Assembly: GCF_015350905.1 (NCBI RefSeq)
Contig: NZ_JADKRZ010000001.1
Span: 496,001-560,000, forward strand
Length of the DNA: 64,000 bases
Direction of reading: 5' to 3'
DNA from: Curtobacterium sp. VKM Ac-2865
Lineage (GTDB): Bacteria; Actinomycetota; Actinomycetes; Actinomycetales; Microbacteriaceae
Each line of letters opens with the position of its first letter. Within the stretch, counting starts at the first letter, position 1. The position numbers were made by a program, and so were the translations under genes. Below are positions 50,249 to 59,192 of the stretch, in pieces. The notes under the pieces are model-generated. The model saw only the letters and a list, made by a program, of their open reading frames with translations. It made no database searches and was not told the DNA's origin.

Positions 50249-50938
50249 TCAGAGCCCGGCTCGGGGCTCGGCGTCCTGCCGGACCCCCGCGGCCACGGCG
50301 ACCGCACGGACGCCATCGGTGAGCTCGTCGCCGCGGAGCGTCTTCGCGAACCCGACGACGGTCCGGTACAGCGGCAGGTCGACGGCCGTCCACTGGCCGT
50401 TGTCCACCAGCACGCGGAGGGCGTCGACGGTGCCGAACGCGTAGCGCCCCGCTGCCGTGGTCTCGCCGTTGCCGACCGACCGCACCGCCGACCGCGGGAT
50501 GCCGAGCAGCAGCCGTGGGGTGCTGCCGCCGACGTAGAGGCCCAGCCCCTGGTGGTCGGCGACGAGCGTGGCGAGACCGCGGCGCGGGACGTCACCGTCG
50601 GGCGTCGTCCCGAGCATCGCCGCCGTCCGCCGGATCTCCACCACGAGGTCCCGCTTCAGCTGCACCTTGGCCAGGTGCGCGCCGGGGTGCAGCTGCGCCA
50701 GGGCCGTCTCCCGCTGCCGGGTCCTGGCGTTCTGGATCCCCAGGACGATCTGCAGGACGACGAAGATGCCGACCGCGTAGAGCGCCAGCGTGCCGATGAC
50801 CCCCGCCGTCGACATGCCCTCCTCGTGCTCCCGCCAGGCGAGGAACCCGAAGCGCAGCGCGAGGTACCCCCCGACCACGACGATCGTGATGAGTCCCCCG
50901 CGGCGCCTGCTGCTGTTCCCGTTCCCCATCCTCGACAC
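50249..50938 (-). CDS. Membrane protein of unknown function
   Basis: 229 residues. Two membrane helices (about 16-32 and 45-66) are followed by a soluble region of 150 residues with repeated beta-type segments such as TLVADHQGLGLYVGG and WTAVDLPLYRTVVGFAK. No family recognised. Convergent with the small gene at 49993. Confidence 0.75.
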   Translation of the reverse strand: MSRMGNGNSSRRRGGLITIVVVGGYLALRFGFLAWREHEEGMSTAGVIGTLALYAVGIFVVLQIVLGIQNARTRQRETALAQLHPGAHLAKVQLKRDLVVEIRRTAAMLGTTPDGDVPRRGLATLVADHQGLGLYVGGSTPRLLLGIPRSAVRSVGNGETTAAGRYAFGTVDALRVLVDNGQWTAVDLPLYRTVVGFAKTLRGDELTDGVRAVAVAAGVRQDAEPRAGL

Positions 50939-51021
50939 CCTAGGTCGCCGGTGCCGACGAGCACCGATCCTGCACGGGCTCTCAACCGCGGTGTGTCGGC
51001 GGTGCTCGGTAGCGTGCGACC

Positions 51022-51819
51022 GTGCCAGAGGGTGACTCCGTCTTCCGCCTCGCCGCGCGACTGCGCCAGGTCGACGGCGCTCGGGTCCTCCGTGGGGAGC
51101 TCCGGTCCGGCGGGGCAGCCGGGCGCTCCCTCGCCGGGCTGCGGGTCGTCGGCCACGCCACGCACGGCAAGCACCTGCTGACCCGCTTCGACGACGGCAC
51201 GACCCTGCACACCCACCTGCGGATGCAGGGCTCGTGGACGGTCACGGCGCCGGGCCGACGACTGCCCACGGCGGCGGCCCGCGGTGCCCGGGTCCGCCTG
51301 GCGCTCGAGGACGGCCGGACGGTCTGGGGCCTCGACCTGCCCGTCGTGGACCTCCTCGACACCGCGGACGAGGCCCGCGTGCTCGGCCACCTCGGTCCGG
51401 ACCTGCTCCACGACCACTTCGACGCGGACCTCGCCGCTGCCCGGGTCCTGGGCGACCCGACGGCACCGGTGCGGCGCGTCCTGCTCGACCAGCGGAACGT
51501 GGCGGGCCTCGGCAACCTCTGGGTCAACGAGCTCGGGTTCCTCCGCGGCCTGCACCCCGACCGACCCGTCGGCACCGTGGACGTGCCGGCGCTGCTCGAC
51601 CTCGCACGCCGCATGCTCGTGCGGTCCGCCACGCTCCCCGACGCCTACCAGGTCACGACCGGTGTCCGGCGTCGCGGGGAACGACACTGGGTCGTCGGCC
51701 GCGCCGGACGTCCGTGTCTGCGGTGTCGCACGCCGGTGCTCGGCCGCGACGCCGTCGAGGTCGTCGGCTCGGCACCGCGGCGCACCTGGTGGTGTCCGCG
51801 GTGCCAGCCGACGACCTGA
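51022..51819 (+). CDS. nei: Endonuclease VIII-like DNA glycosylase (Fpg/Nei family)
   Basis: Removes oxidised bases and nicks the DNA. 265 residues; the N-terminal MPEGDS (GTG start) has the catalytic Pro2-Glu3, typical of Nei rather than Fpg (MPELPE). H2TH segment LLDQRNVAGLGNLWVNE and a C-terminal zinc finger CLRC...CPRC. Close to mycobacterial Nei2-type enzymes. TAGCGT ends 6 nt before the GTG, so likely leaderless. Confidence 0.93.
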   Translation: MPEGDSVFRLAARLRQVDGARVLRGELRSGGAAGRSLAGLRVVGHATHGKHLLTRFDDGTTLHTHLRMQGSWTVTAPGRRLPTAAARGARVRLALEDGRTVWGLDLPVVDLLDTADEARVLGHLGPDLLHDHFDADLAAARVLGDPTAPVRRVLLDQRNVAGLGNLWVNELGFLRGLHPDRPVGTVDVPALLDLARRMLVRSATLPDAYQVTTGVRRRGERHWVVGRAGRPCLRCRTPVLGRDAVEVVGSAPRRTWWCPRCQPTT

Positions 51820-51838
51820 CCGTCCGGGTGGGCCCCGC

Positions 51839-53770
51839 TCAGCGGTGGGACGGCCGGACCGTGCTGACGCGCAGGTCCTCGAACGTGCTGGTGAACCCGG
51901 ACCCGCCGAGCGAGATCAGCCCGACGCGCGGGCTGTCCCCGAGGTCGGCTGTCCAGGTGCCGCCGCGGACGAAGTGCCGCCCGTCCATGCTCGTGTACGC
52001 CGTGTACTGCCCCTCGCCCCGGACGGTGCGGTGCACGATCCGCAGCGTCGTGGTGTCACCGACCGGGCCGACGACCATGTTGCCGTAGGTGGGCGCCCCG
52101 GTCGGCTGCCCGGACACCTGCTTGCCGAACTCCGTCTGCCGGGTGTCGAAGATCGAGTTCGACACCAGCCGGACGTAGTTGCCGTCGTCGCCGTAGGCGA
52201 TCAGGCCGCCCTGGACGTAGTTCACGCCGTCGCCGGTGGCCGGGGTGTCGACCGCGACCGTCGTCTGCAGCACCCAGTCGCCGCGCGGTGCCGGTTCGGT
52301 GAGCACGGACGCGAGCGGGGTCTGCGGCGGGTGCAGGTCCGCGGCCTGGGTCTGCCAGCGGAACGTGCTGTCGCCGACCGAGTAGGTCGAGGCATCGGGC
52401 TCGCGCGTCCACGTCAGCTGGGACGGCAGTGCCGAGCCGTCGAACCCGGTCGAGGCCGAGCGGATGAGCCGTCCCGGTTCGTCGACGGGCGCGCTGGACG
52501 GTCGGTAGGTGGGTCGCTGCCCGGGCTGCGCGACCGGACCCGGCTGCACGGTGTCGGACGGTCCCGCTCCCCCGCGGACGACGGGCCACCCGCCCTGCCA
52601 GTCCAGCGGGTCGATGAGCACCGGCCGCTTCGTGTAGGTCGCCTGCCCCGAGTAGTACGGGTTGTTCCGGTCCACCGCGTGGTAGATGATCCAGTCCTGG
52701 CCCGCGTAGTCGGTGACCACGGTGTTGTGCCCGGTGCCCACCCAGCGGTTGCCGTTCTGCGCGAGCAGGGGCGAGCCTCCGACCCGGGTGCTGGTGATGG
52801 CGACCCCGTCGCGGTCGACGAAGGGTCCGAGCGGGCTGCGCGACCTCGCGACGAAGACGCCGTAGCCCGTGAGCGAGCCGGCGCAGCAGTTCGTCGCCGA
52901 TCCCATGAAGTACCACCACCCGGCGTGGCGCATCAGGTACGCGCCCTCGTAGCGGTTGTCGATCGCGATCTGCCGCTCGCTCGCGGGGTCCGAGCGGAGC
53001 CCGTCGGCGCTCAGCGTCCGCACGACCACGCCGCCGAAGTAGCTGCCGAAGTACAGGTACGTGGTGCCGCGGTCGGTGATGACCTCGGGGTCGAACTCCC
53101 ACCGATCCCCGCCGGTCGGCCCGGAGCGCGGTGCCACGACCGGTCCGCCCGAGTCCGTCCAGGGGCCGGTCGGGCTCGAGCTCGTCGCGACGCCGACAGC
53201 CGACCCGCCGCCGGTCGGAGCGGTCGCGCTCGGGGTGTCCGAGGCGGCGTAGTACAGGTACCAGGTGCCCGCACGCCCGTGGGAACCGGCGCGGTACACG
53301 ACGTCGGGAGCCCAGATGCCGTTCGCGTCCCCGACCCACGCGGGCTTCGCGCTGAAGGCGTCGCCGACGTAGGTCCAGTGCGTGAGGTCCGTCGAGCGGT
53401 ACGTCGGCACGGTGTGCTGCACGAGCGTGCCGTCGGGGTTCGTCTCCGTCGCCGACAGGGCGTCGGTCGTGCAGTACAGGTACCAGTTCCGGTCCCGCCC
53501 CACCCCGTGGATCGCCGTCGGGTCGGCGCAGCTCGCCGCCGTCTCGCCGTCCGGCAGTCGGAGCGCCATCGGGTTCTGGTGCGTCGGGGCGACGCGGCCG
53601 CCCCGCGAGGCGATCGACGCTGCGGTGGTGGTGGAGGCCGTGTCGATCGAGGTGGTGCTGGTGGTGGTCGCGCTGACGGCGGGTGCCGCCACGGCCGCAG
53701 CCGGGAGGCCCGGGGTCGCGACCCCCGCCAGGGTCGCGACCGCGATCAGTGCGGTGAGTGCTCGGCGCAC
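51839..53770 (-). CDS. Secreted glycoside hydrolase family 43 protein
   Basis: 643 residues from the GTG at 53770. Signal peptide ending near AAAVAA, then a five-bladed GH43 domain (about 60-390): catalytic base Asp in SCADPTAIHG, acid/base region IWAPDVVYR, and the Glu in EGAYLMRHAGWWYFMGS. The C-terminal 200 residues form a concanavalin-like beta-sandwich (DUF1349-type: GDYVLQTTVAV-like segment, YTSMDGRHFV). Most likely an arabinan- or arabinoxylan-degrading enzyme acting on plant walls. Convergent with nei, 19 nt apart. Confidence 0.88.
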   Translation of the reverse strand: MRRALTALIAVATLAGVATPGLPAAAVAAPAVSATTTSTTSIDTASTTTAASIASRGGRVAPTHQNPMALRLPDGETAASCADPTAIHGVGRDRNWYLYCTTDALSATETNPDGTLVQHTVPTYRSTDLTHWTYVGDAFSAKPAWVGDANGIWAPDVVYRAGSHGRAGTWYLYYAASDTPSATAPTGGGSAVGVATSSSPTGPWTDSGGPVVAPRSGPTGGDRWEFDPEVITDRGTTYLYFGSYFGGVVVRTLSADGLRSDPASERQIAIDNRYEGAYLMRHAGWWYFMGSATNCCAGSLTGYGVFVARSRSPLGPFVDRDGVAITSTRVGGSPLLAQNGNRWVGTGHNTVVTDYAGQDWIIYHAVDRNNPYYSGQATYTKRPVLIDPLDWQGGWPVVRGGAGPSDTVQPGPVAQPGQRPTYRPSSAPVDEPGRLIRSASTGFDGSALPSQLTWTREPDASTYSVGDSTFRWQTQAADLHPPQTPLASVLTEPAPRGDWVLQTTVAVDTPATGDGVNYVQGGLIAYGDDGNYVRLVSNSIFDTRQTEFGKQVSGQPTGAPTYGNMVVGPVGDTTTLRIVHRTVRGEGQYTAYTSMDGRHFVRGGTWTADLGDSPRVGLISLGGSGFTSTFEDLRVSTVRPSHR

Positions 53771-53910
53771 AGGAGGTCTCGCTCTCTCTCGTCGTTGAGG
53801 AGGTGCTGGCACCGCGCGGGACCGGCGGTGCTGCGCGCGAGCGTACGCCCCGGCCGCGGGAACGACCAGGCGCACTGCGTCCTCCGACCCGGCGCTCCCG
53901 GTCGCCGCGC

Positions 53911-54239
53911 GTTCCGACCCGCAACGCGCGATCCCACCCATGACGCCCACGATGGGAGGCGGTTTCGCGCGTTGGTGGTCGGAACGAACGACCTCCTACG
54001 CGCGATGTGACCCACGCAGCACGTTCCGCCCTCCAACGCGCGCTCGGACCCGCAACGCGCGACCTGACCCGCAACGCGCGATCCCACCCGCAACGCGCGT
54101 TCCGACCCGCAACGCGCGATCCCACCCGCAACGCGCGTTCCGACCCGCAACGCGCGATCCCACCCATGACGCCCGCGATGGGAAGCGGTATCGCGCGTTG
54201 ACGGTCGGGACGAACGACCTCCTACGCGCGAAGTGACCC
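53911..54239. repeat. Array of 19-bp tandem repeats inside a 103-bp duplication
   Basis: The 710-bp gap 53771-54480 has no gene. Its core is six tandem 19-bp units (54042-54155), alternating GATCCCACCCGCAACGCGC and GTTCCGACCCGCAACGCGC. A 103-bp segment is present twice, at 53911-54013 and 54137-54239, same length with 7 mismatches. Further degenerate copies of CAACGCGC lie up to 54310. Open frames here are products of the repeat, not genes. No inverted terminal repeats or transposase were seen. Confidence 0.9.
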
Positions 54240-54387
54240 TCTCAGCGCGTTCGGACCTGCAACGCGCGATCCCACCCGCTGAGCGCGGAACGACCTGCCG
54301 CGCGCGGAACGGATGGACTTCGGCGGCGCGCTCACCTCGTCCCACTCCCCCCCGGTTCTCGCCGGACGACGGAGTTCGTCAAGCGGG

Positions 54388-54436
54388 ATGACGGATCCGG
54401 TTGGCTCGGCCCGAGTTCCGCGAACCGGATTCGTCA
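54388..54436 (-). terminator. Possible terminator after the sensor kinase gene
   Basis: Imperfect inverted repeat (ATGACGGATCCGGTT and AACCGGATTCGTCA) enclosing a second small stem CTCGG-C-CCGAG, 45 nt beyond the stop at 54481. No T-run. Confidence 0.45.
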
Positions 54437-54480
54437 GCGCGGAGAACGGGAACCGGTTCCCCGCCGCGATGGCCCTCGAG

Positions 54481-56061
54481 TCAGACCCGCAGCTCCGTCT
54501 GCGCCTCCGCCTGCGCGTCCGCACTCGCACCCGCACCCGTCGGCACCGGAACAGACACAGGAACAGCGACGGGCCCCGGAACGGGCATGACGACGGGGAG
54601 CGTGAGGACGAACGCGGTGTCCTCGCCGGGCGGACACACCAGGTCGCCGCCATGGGCTCGGGCGATGCCTCGGGCGATCGGCAGCCCAAGCCCGGCGCCA
54701 CCGTGACGGTCATCCCGCGCGGCGTCGAGCCGGACGAGCCGGTCGAACACGCGCTCCCGGTCGGCCTCCGGGATCCCCGGGCCGTCGTCGGTCACACGCA
54801 CGACGCCGTGCCCGTCCTCGGCCGCGACGACCACGGCGACGACGCCGCTGCCGCCCGTTGCCCGCGCCGCGTTCTCGAGCAGGTTCCCCAGGACCTGCCC
54901 GAGCCGGTCGTCATCACCGGAGACACCCACGGCACCCGTCGGCTCCAGGACCTCGACCCGGAGTGCGGGCGCCCGGAGCCGGGCACGCGATGCCTCCGCA
55001 CGGGCGACGCTGCCGAGGTCGACGGGGGCCAGGTCGAGCTCGAGCCCGCGGTCGACCCGTGCCATCAGCAGCATGTCGTCGACGAGCCGGCCGGCACGCC
55101 CCGCCTGCCGGACGACGTGCACGGCGAGGTCCTCACGCTCGGCGGGGTCGAGCGGCGTCCGCACGAGGGTGTCCGCCGCGGCGCGGATGCCGGCGACCGG
55201 CGTGCGGAGCTCGTGGGCGGCGTCGGAGAGGAACGCGCGCATCCGGGCCTCGGCGGCGAGGGCCTGGCGCTCGGCACCCTCGACCGCGTCGAGCATCTCG
55301 TCGAAGGCCACGGCCACGCGGCCGATCTCGGTGTCACGACGAGCCGGACGGAGTCGTCGTCCCCGGTCACCGTGCGCGATCGACCGGGCGGCCCTCGTCA
55401 TCGTGTCGAGCGGCCGCATCGTGCGCCGCACCACGAGCACCAGGCCGCCGGCAGCGACGAGCAGGAACACGGCGGAGGCGCCGAGCATCACCCAGCCCAG
55501 CTCCCCGAGGACCTCGTCGACCGACCCGGTGCCCGCGGTCAGCCGGATCGTCGAACCGTCACTGAGCCGGGAGACGAGGGTCACGAGCCGTCCCTCCTCG
55601 CGCACCGTGGAGGAGCTGATGCGGACCTGCCCGCTCGCGCCAGTGGACCCGCCCGCGGAGGTGGACCCGGCCACCCCGTCGGCGGTTGCTGACCCGGTTG
55701 CTGGTGTCGAGCCTCCCGGCCCTGCCGGACCGGACAGTCCCGGCGGCTCGGGCGGACCCTGCCGGAGCTGCTCCGGGGTGGGGCCGGCCTCGACGGAACC
55801 GCCGTCGCTCGTGGTGATCGTGACGGCGAGTCCCTGCATCGACAGCCGGTCGGCCAGGTCGTCCGCGTCCACCGTGCCCACGAGCGCCGCGGCGGCGGAG
55901 GCCCGGTCGCGCAGGCGGTCCTCGATCTGCGTGCGGAGGCGGTCGCCGAGCGTCGCCTGCACCGCGACGGACAGCAGCCCGAGGAGCACCGCGAGCAGCA
56001 CCAGGACGGCGACCACCGTCCGCGCGCGCAGCGACCCGGTGCGGAGCTGCCCCGCGCTCAC
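54481..56061 (-). CDS. Two-component sensor histidine kinase
   Basis: 526 residues from the GTG at 56061. Two membrane helices (about 10-32 and 185-207) flank a Gly/Ser/Thr-rich external domain. A HAMP domain follows, then the H-box LSDAAHELRTPVAG with the phospho-His, N-box LGNLLENAARAT, and ATP-lid motifs DDGPGIP and GGAGLGLPIA. A Pro/Val and Gln/Glu tail closes the protein. The start overlaps the response regulator stop (GTGA). Confidence 0.93.
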   Translation of the reverse strand: MSAGQLRTGSLRARTVVAVLVLLAVLLGLLSVAVQATLGDRLRTQIEDRLRDRASAAAALVGTVDADDLADRLSMQGLAVTITTSDGGSVEAGPTPEQLRQGPPEPPGLSGPAGPGGSTPATGSATADGVAGSTSAGGSTGASGQVRISSSTVREEGRLVTLVSRLSDGSTIRLTAGTGSVDEVLGELGWVMLGASAVFLLVAAGGLVLVVRRTMRPLDTMTRAARSIAHGDRGRRLRPARRDTEIGRVAVAFDEMLDAVEGAERQALAAEARMRAFLSDAAHELRTPVAGIRAAADTLVRTPLDPAEREDLAVHVVRQAGRAGRLVDDMLLMARVDRGLELDLAPVDLGSVARAEASRARLRAPALRVEVLEPTGAVGVSGDDDRLGQVLGNLLENAARATGGSGVVAVVVAAEDGHGVVRVTDDGPGIPEADRERVFDRLVRLDAARDDRHGGAGLGLPIARGIARAHGGDLVCPPGEDTAFVLTLPVVMPVPGPVAVPVSVPVPTGAGASADAQAEAQTELRV

Positions 56062-56735
56062 GCGGCCACCGCGCTCATGCGGTACCCGAGGCCGCGGACG
56101 GTGTGGATGAGCCGCGGCCCGTGCGCCTCCATCTTGCGGCGGACGGCACTGAGGTGGACCTCGACGAGGTTCGGGTCGACGCTGTCGTACCCCCACACCT
56201 GCGTCAGGATCTGGGTCTTGGAGAGGGTGCGCCCGCGGCTCTCGGCCAGGAACGCGAGCAGCCGGAACTCCGTCGCGGTGAGGTCGAGCGTGACCCCGGC
56301 GCGACGGACCACGGCGGCGTCCGGGTCGAGCACGAGGTCCGCGACCTCGACCACCGAGGGGATCCGTCCCCGGCGTCGCAGCACGGCGGTGACCCGCGCG
56401 ACGAGCTCGGCCATCGCGAAGGGCTTCACCACGTAGTCGTCGGCGCCCTCGGCGAAGCCGCGCAGCCGGTCGTGGACCTCGTCACGTGCCGTGAGCATCA
56501 CGATGGCGGCGTCGGACGTGGTCCGGACCCGGCCGGCGAGCTGGATGCCGCTCGCACCGGGCAGCATCCAGTCGAGGACCACGAGGTCGGGCACGAACCG
56601 CACCAGGTCGTGCTGGAGCGTGTCCCCGTCGGGAGCATCGAGCACCACGAGTCCCTCGGCACGGAGGGAACGGGCCACGGACAGGCGGATGGTCTCGTCG
56701 TCGTCGATGAGCAGGACGCGGGCAGGGGTGGGCAC
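56058..56735 (-). CDS. Response regulator, OmpR/PhoB type
   Basis: 225 residues from the GTG at 56735, which lies 7 nt after a TACGGT element (56748-56743); a GTG at 56744 would fall inside that element. Receiver domain with acidic pocket LLIDDDE, phospho-Asp in VVLDWML and Lys in YVVKPF; the C-terminal winged helix has LVEVHLSAVRRKME. Cotranscribed with the kinase and divergent from the protein at 56906. Confidence 0.93.
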   Translation of the reverse strand: MPTPARVLLIDDDETIRLSVARSLRAEGLVVLDAPDGDTLQHDLVRFVPDLVVLDWMLPGASGIQLAGRVRTTSDAAIVMLTARDEVHDRLRGFAEGADDYVVKPFAMAELVARVTAVLRRRGRIPSVVEVADLVLDPDAAVVRRAGVTLDLTATEFRLLAFLAESRGRTLSKTQILTQVWGYDSVDPNLVEVHLSAVRRKMEAHGPRLIHTVRGLGYRMSAVAA

Positions 56736-56797
56736 GGCGGACACCGTACGTCGGTGTTGCAATCACGGAGCATGGAGCCACCTGGGCAGCACCTGGG

Positions 56798-56814
56798 CTT
56801 CAGTCCTGCTTCAG
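56798..56814. promoter_or_regulatory. 11-bp-spaced direct repeats, possible response-regulator box
   Basis: CTTCAG-N5-CTTCAG, one repeat every 11 bp, followed by weaker copies CTTCGA (56821) and CTTCAC (56834). OmpR/PhoB-type regulators bind such direct repeats. It lies between the response regulator gene and the divergent gene at 56906. Confidence 0.4.
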
Positions 56815-56846
56815 ATTCGACTTCGACCGTGGTCTTCACCGGCAGG

Positions 56847-56888
56847 ACCGCCGGACCGGCACACCGCCGGACCGGCTCACCGCCGGAC
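56847..56888 (+). repeat. 16-bp-period repeat before the low-complexity protein gene
   Basis: ACCGCCGGACCGGC at 56847-56860 and 56863-56876 and a partial third copy from 56879, just upstream of the ribosome binding site. Confidence 0.7.
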
Positions 56889-56905
56889 GACGAACTGGAG
56901 CGATC

Positions 56906-57559
56906 ATGACCACGAACCACGACCACGACCACCACGACGACGCTGACCCGACCCGTCAGTACCCCAGCGCCGGCTTCGGCCGCGATGCGCAGCCCACCGA
57001 GCAGTTCGCCGCGGCCTCCGAGCACCAGCCGGGAGGCTCGGCATCCGGTGCGTCGTCGCCCGCCGGCAGCGAGCGGGGTCGCCGCCAGGGCCTCGGTCGC
57101 CGTCTCGGGATCGGCGCGGCCGTCGTCGCCGTGCTGATCGGCGGGGTGGGTGTCACCGCCGCCGTCGCCGCGGGGAACGACGGCGGGGGCAGCAGTGCGG
57201 TGGGAGCGCCGACGGGCGCGCCGACCGGAGCGCCGTCAGGGGCTCCTTCTGGCGCGCCGAGTGGGGCTCCGACTGATGGTCCGGCCGCTGGAGGGCCGGC
57301 CGCGGGCGGTGCCGCCGGAGGCCCCGCTGCCGGTGGTCCCGGCGCGACGTGCGGACCGGCCGGTGGAGCGGCGGGTGGCGCGGCTGGTGCTCCCGAGGGC
57401 GACACCGCACCGAAGCCGCCGGCCGGGGCGCCGAAGCCGGGCGCGGACGCGCCGAAGCCGCCGAAGCCGGGGAAGGACGCACCGAAGCCGGGCACGGATG
57501 CACCGAAGCCGACCAATGCGCCGTCCGCACCGACCGAGGTCCCGACGACGGGGTCCTGA
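56906..57559 (+). CDS. Low-complexity single-pass membrane protein
   Basis: 217 residues. A His/Asp-rich cytoplasmic start (NHDHDHHDDAD), a basic patch, one membrane helix at about 73-93, and then an outer region made of Gly-Ala-Pro repeats (GAPSGAPS, APKPG). No folded domain is evident. RBS TGGAG. Its position opposite a two-component system suggests that the system controls it. It resembles wall-spanning or unstructured sensor-partner proteins; function unknown. Confidence 0.7.
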   Translation: MTTNHDHDHHDDADPTRQYPSAGFGRDAQPTEQFAAASEHQPGGSASGASSPAGSERGRRQGLGRRLGIGAAVVAVLIGGVGVTAAVAAGNDGGGSSAVGAPTGAPTGAPSGAPSGAPSGAPTDGPAAGGPAAGGAAGGPAAGGPGATCGPAGGAAGGAAGAPEGDTAPKPPAGAPKPGADAPKPPKPGKDAPKPGTDAPKPTNAPSAPTEVPTTGS

Positions 57560-57565
57560 CCTGAT

Positions 57566-58081
57566 TCAGTACCAGTCGACGCTGCGTCGGAAGTGCCCGA
57601 CGAGCACAGGCTTGCCGGCTCGTCGGGCAGCGACCGTCGCGAGGTCGATCGCCTCGCGGCGGCCGACCCGGGAGTTCTCGAAGGGCGTCGGGTACGCCGG
57701 GTCGTCCGGTGAGGCTTCCAACAGGGGCCACAGGTCGTAGCCGGGCGTGGTGGACACCCTGCCGAACTCCAGGACGTCGGCCCGCGGCTCGGTCGCCCAG
57801 GTGGTGACGCGGCCGTCGGGTTGCACGACCGCGACCTTCTGCCACACACCGAGTGCCAGTCGACCGTTCTGGATCTGGCCGCCCTCGTGCGTGACCCGCA
57901 GGATGTGGTCAGGGTCGGGATGACAGCCACTCACCTGCGCGTTGCCCGTGACGTAGTACTGCACGGTTGGCGTCTCGTCGAAGAGGTCAGTGTCGTCCGC
58001 CGGCCAGTCGGCGTGGTCGCGGTACCAGTCCGTGTCGGCGAACAGGCGGTCGAACTGCTCGGGCGTCGGTCGGGATCGCAT
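57566..58081 (-). CDS. Hypothetical protein
   Basis: 171 residues, soluble. Segments YYVTGNAQVSGCHPDPDHILRV (in part) and WATEPRADVLEFGRV show alternating beta structure; no motif recognised. TAGCGT ends 6 nt before the ATG. Convergent with the low-complexity protein (6 nt apart). Confidence 0.75.
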   Translation of the reverse strand: MRSRPTPEQFDRLFADTDWYRDHADWPADDTDLFDETPTVQYYVTGNAQVSGCHPDPDHILRVTHEGGQIQNGRLALGVWQKVAVVQPDGRVTTWATEPRADVLEFGRVSTTPGYDLWPLLEASPDDPAYPTPFENSRVGRREAIDLATVAARRAGKPVLVGHFRRSVDWY

Positions 58082-58090
58082 GCCGGAACG

Positions 58091-58642
58091 CTACCGGCGC
58101 TCGGCGTCGCGCTGCTCGAACCAGCTGTCGGCCTGTTCCCGTTCGTCCTCCGCCAGGAGCCGCCGGGCGTGCGGCAACGACCGACGGGCGAACACCAGCG
58201 TCGCCAGGCCGACCCAGGCCCAGGTCGCTGCCACCACGAACGAGAAGACGCTCGTCCACGGGTCGTCGCCGTCGAGGACCGCCGTCGCGCCGCTCCACGC
58301 GTTCAGCAGAGCGATGGCGAGTCCGAGCCAACCGAACCACGCACCTCGCTCGGTGACCCGCCGGAGGTACCGGATGCGGACGGGCACGGGCACCTCGGCC
58401 GGGGTGTCGCTCCCGCGGGCCCAGGCCTGCAGCCGGCGCTGTCGGCGGTACCCGCCCGTCGCCGCCCAGATCGCGATGACCACGGCGACCGCGACCACCA
58501 GCACGGCAGCGGCGACGAGCACGACGACGACGGGCGTGAGGGCGAAGTCCTTCACCGCGAGGAGCACCCAGAGGCCCGCGGTGAGGAGCCCCAGCCCGAG
58601 CAGTCGGACCCACCCGCCGAGGTCGATCTCGCGGAGTCGCAT
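58091..58642 (-). CDS. Membrane protein of unknown function
   Basis: 183 residues, four predicted membrane helices (about 12-30, 36-60, 102-120 and 130-150) and a basic loop between the second and third. TACGCT ends 6 nt before the ATG (leaderless). No family recognised. Confidence 0.75.
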   Translation of the reverse strand: MRLREIDLGGWVRLLGLGLLTAGLWVLLAVKDFALTPVVVVLVAAAVLVVAVAVVIAIWAATGGYRRQRRLQAWARGSDTPAEVPVPVRIRYLRRVTERGAWFGWLGLAIALLNAWSGATAVLDGDDPWTSVFSFVVAATWAWVGLATLVFARRSLPHARRLLAEDEREQADSWFEQRDAERR

Positions 58643-58669
58643 GGCCCGAGCGTAGCCACGCGGCGCGCA

Positions 58670-59051
58670 TCACGACTCCGGGCGCTCCGGCACTGACCCT
58701 TCGAGCAGTCGCGTCGTCCAGTCGCCGAGCGCAGCGACCGCGCGACGGGAGACCACCGCGTTCGGGACCATGCTCGTGAACCCGTGGAAGGCGCCCGGCC
58801 AGACGTGCAGCTCGGCGTCGACCCCTGCCGCCCAGAGGCGGCTGGCGAAGGCGACGGTCTCGTCGCGGAACACCTCCGCGCTGCCGCAGTCGAGGTAGGT
58901 GGGCGGCATCCCTCGGAGATCGGTCGCGCGTGCCGGTGCCGCGCGGACGGAGACCTCACCGTCGCGGTGGTCCCCGAGGTACGCATCCCAGACGAGGCCG
59001 GAACTCCTGCAGCTCCGGGTCGAACGGCGGTCGGGGCATGGTGTCGGGCAT
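58670..59051 (-). pseudogene. Alpha/beta hydrolase fold-3 gene, internally deleted
   Basis: The first 16 codons (MPDTMPRPPFDP...) are joined to the last 110 codons of a fold-3 hydrolase in another frame. The oxyanion and nucleophile (GxSxG) region, roughly 200 residues, is missing. What remains includes the acid-side PTYLDCGSAEVFRDE and the catalytic His in AFHGFTSM. Bases 58690-58901 are identical to 63789-64000. Confidence 0.8.
58690..58901 (-). repeat. 212-bp identical duplication (copy 1)
   Basis: Identical, base for base, to 63789-64000, and the match runs off the window edge. It covers the 3' end of a hydrolase gene. Confidence 0.95.
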
Positions 59052-59110
59052 CGCGCACTCCTGTTGGACGAGAAGTGGCGGCCTGGTCTCGCTGATGCGC
59101 GCATGACGGG

Positions 59111-59144
59111 AGCCCCGACTGGACCTCGTGGTCCTGCCGGGGCT
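59111..59144 (-). terminator. Terminator of the osmoprotectant transporter operon
   Basis: AGCCCCG pairs with CGGGGCT around an inner stem GGACC-TCGT-GGTCC. It starts 49 nt after the stop of the binding-protein gene. Confidence 0.55.
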
Positions 59145-59192
59145 TCGCGCCGGGAGACGGTGCTCGTCGAGCTCGCGTCTCGGAGCCACTCG

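Noticed and set aside
53911..54239. CRISPR array
   Set aside because: The 19-bp units are directly adjacent with no unique spacers, and no cas gene is present.
53746..54345. 199-codon minus-strand frame and similar frames in the repeat array
   Set aside because: The protein is only a translation of the DNA repeats (RATRDPTRNARS type) and has no start signal.
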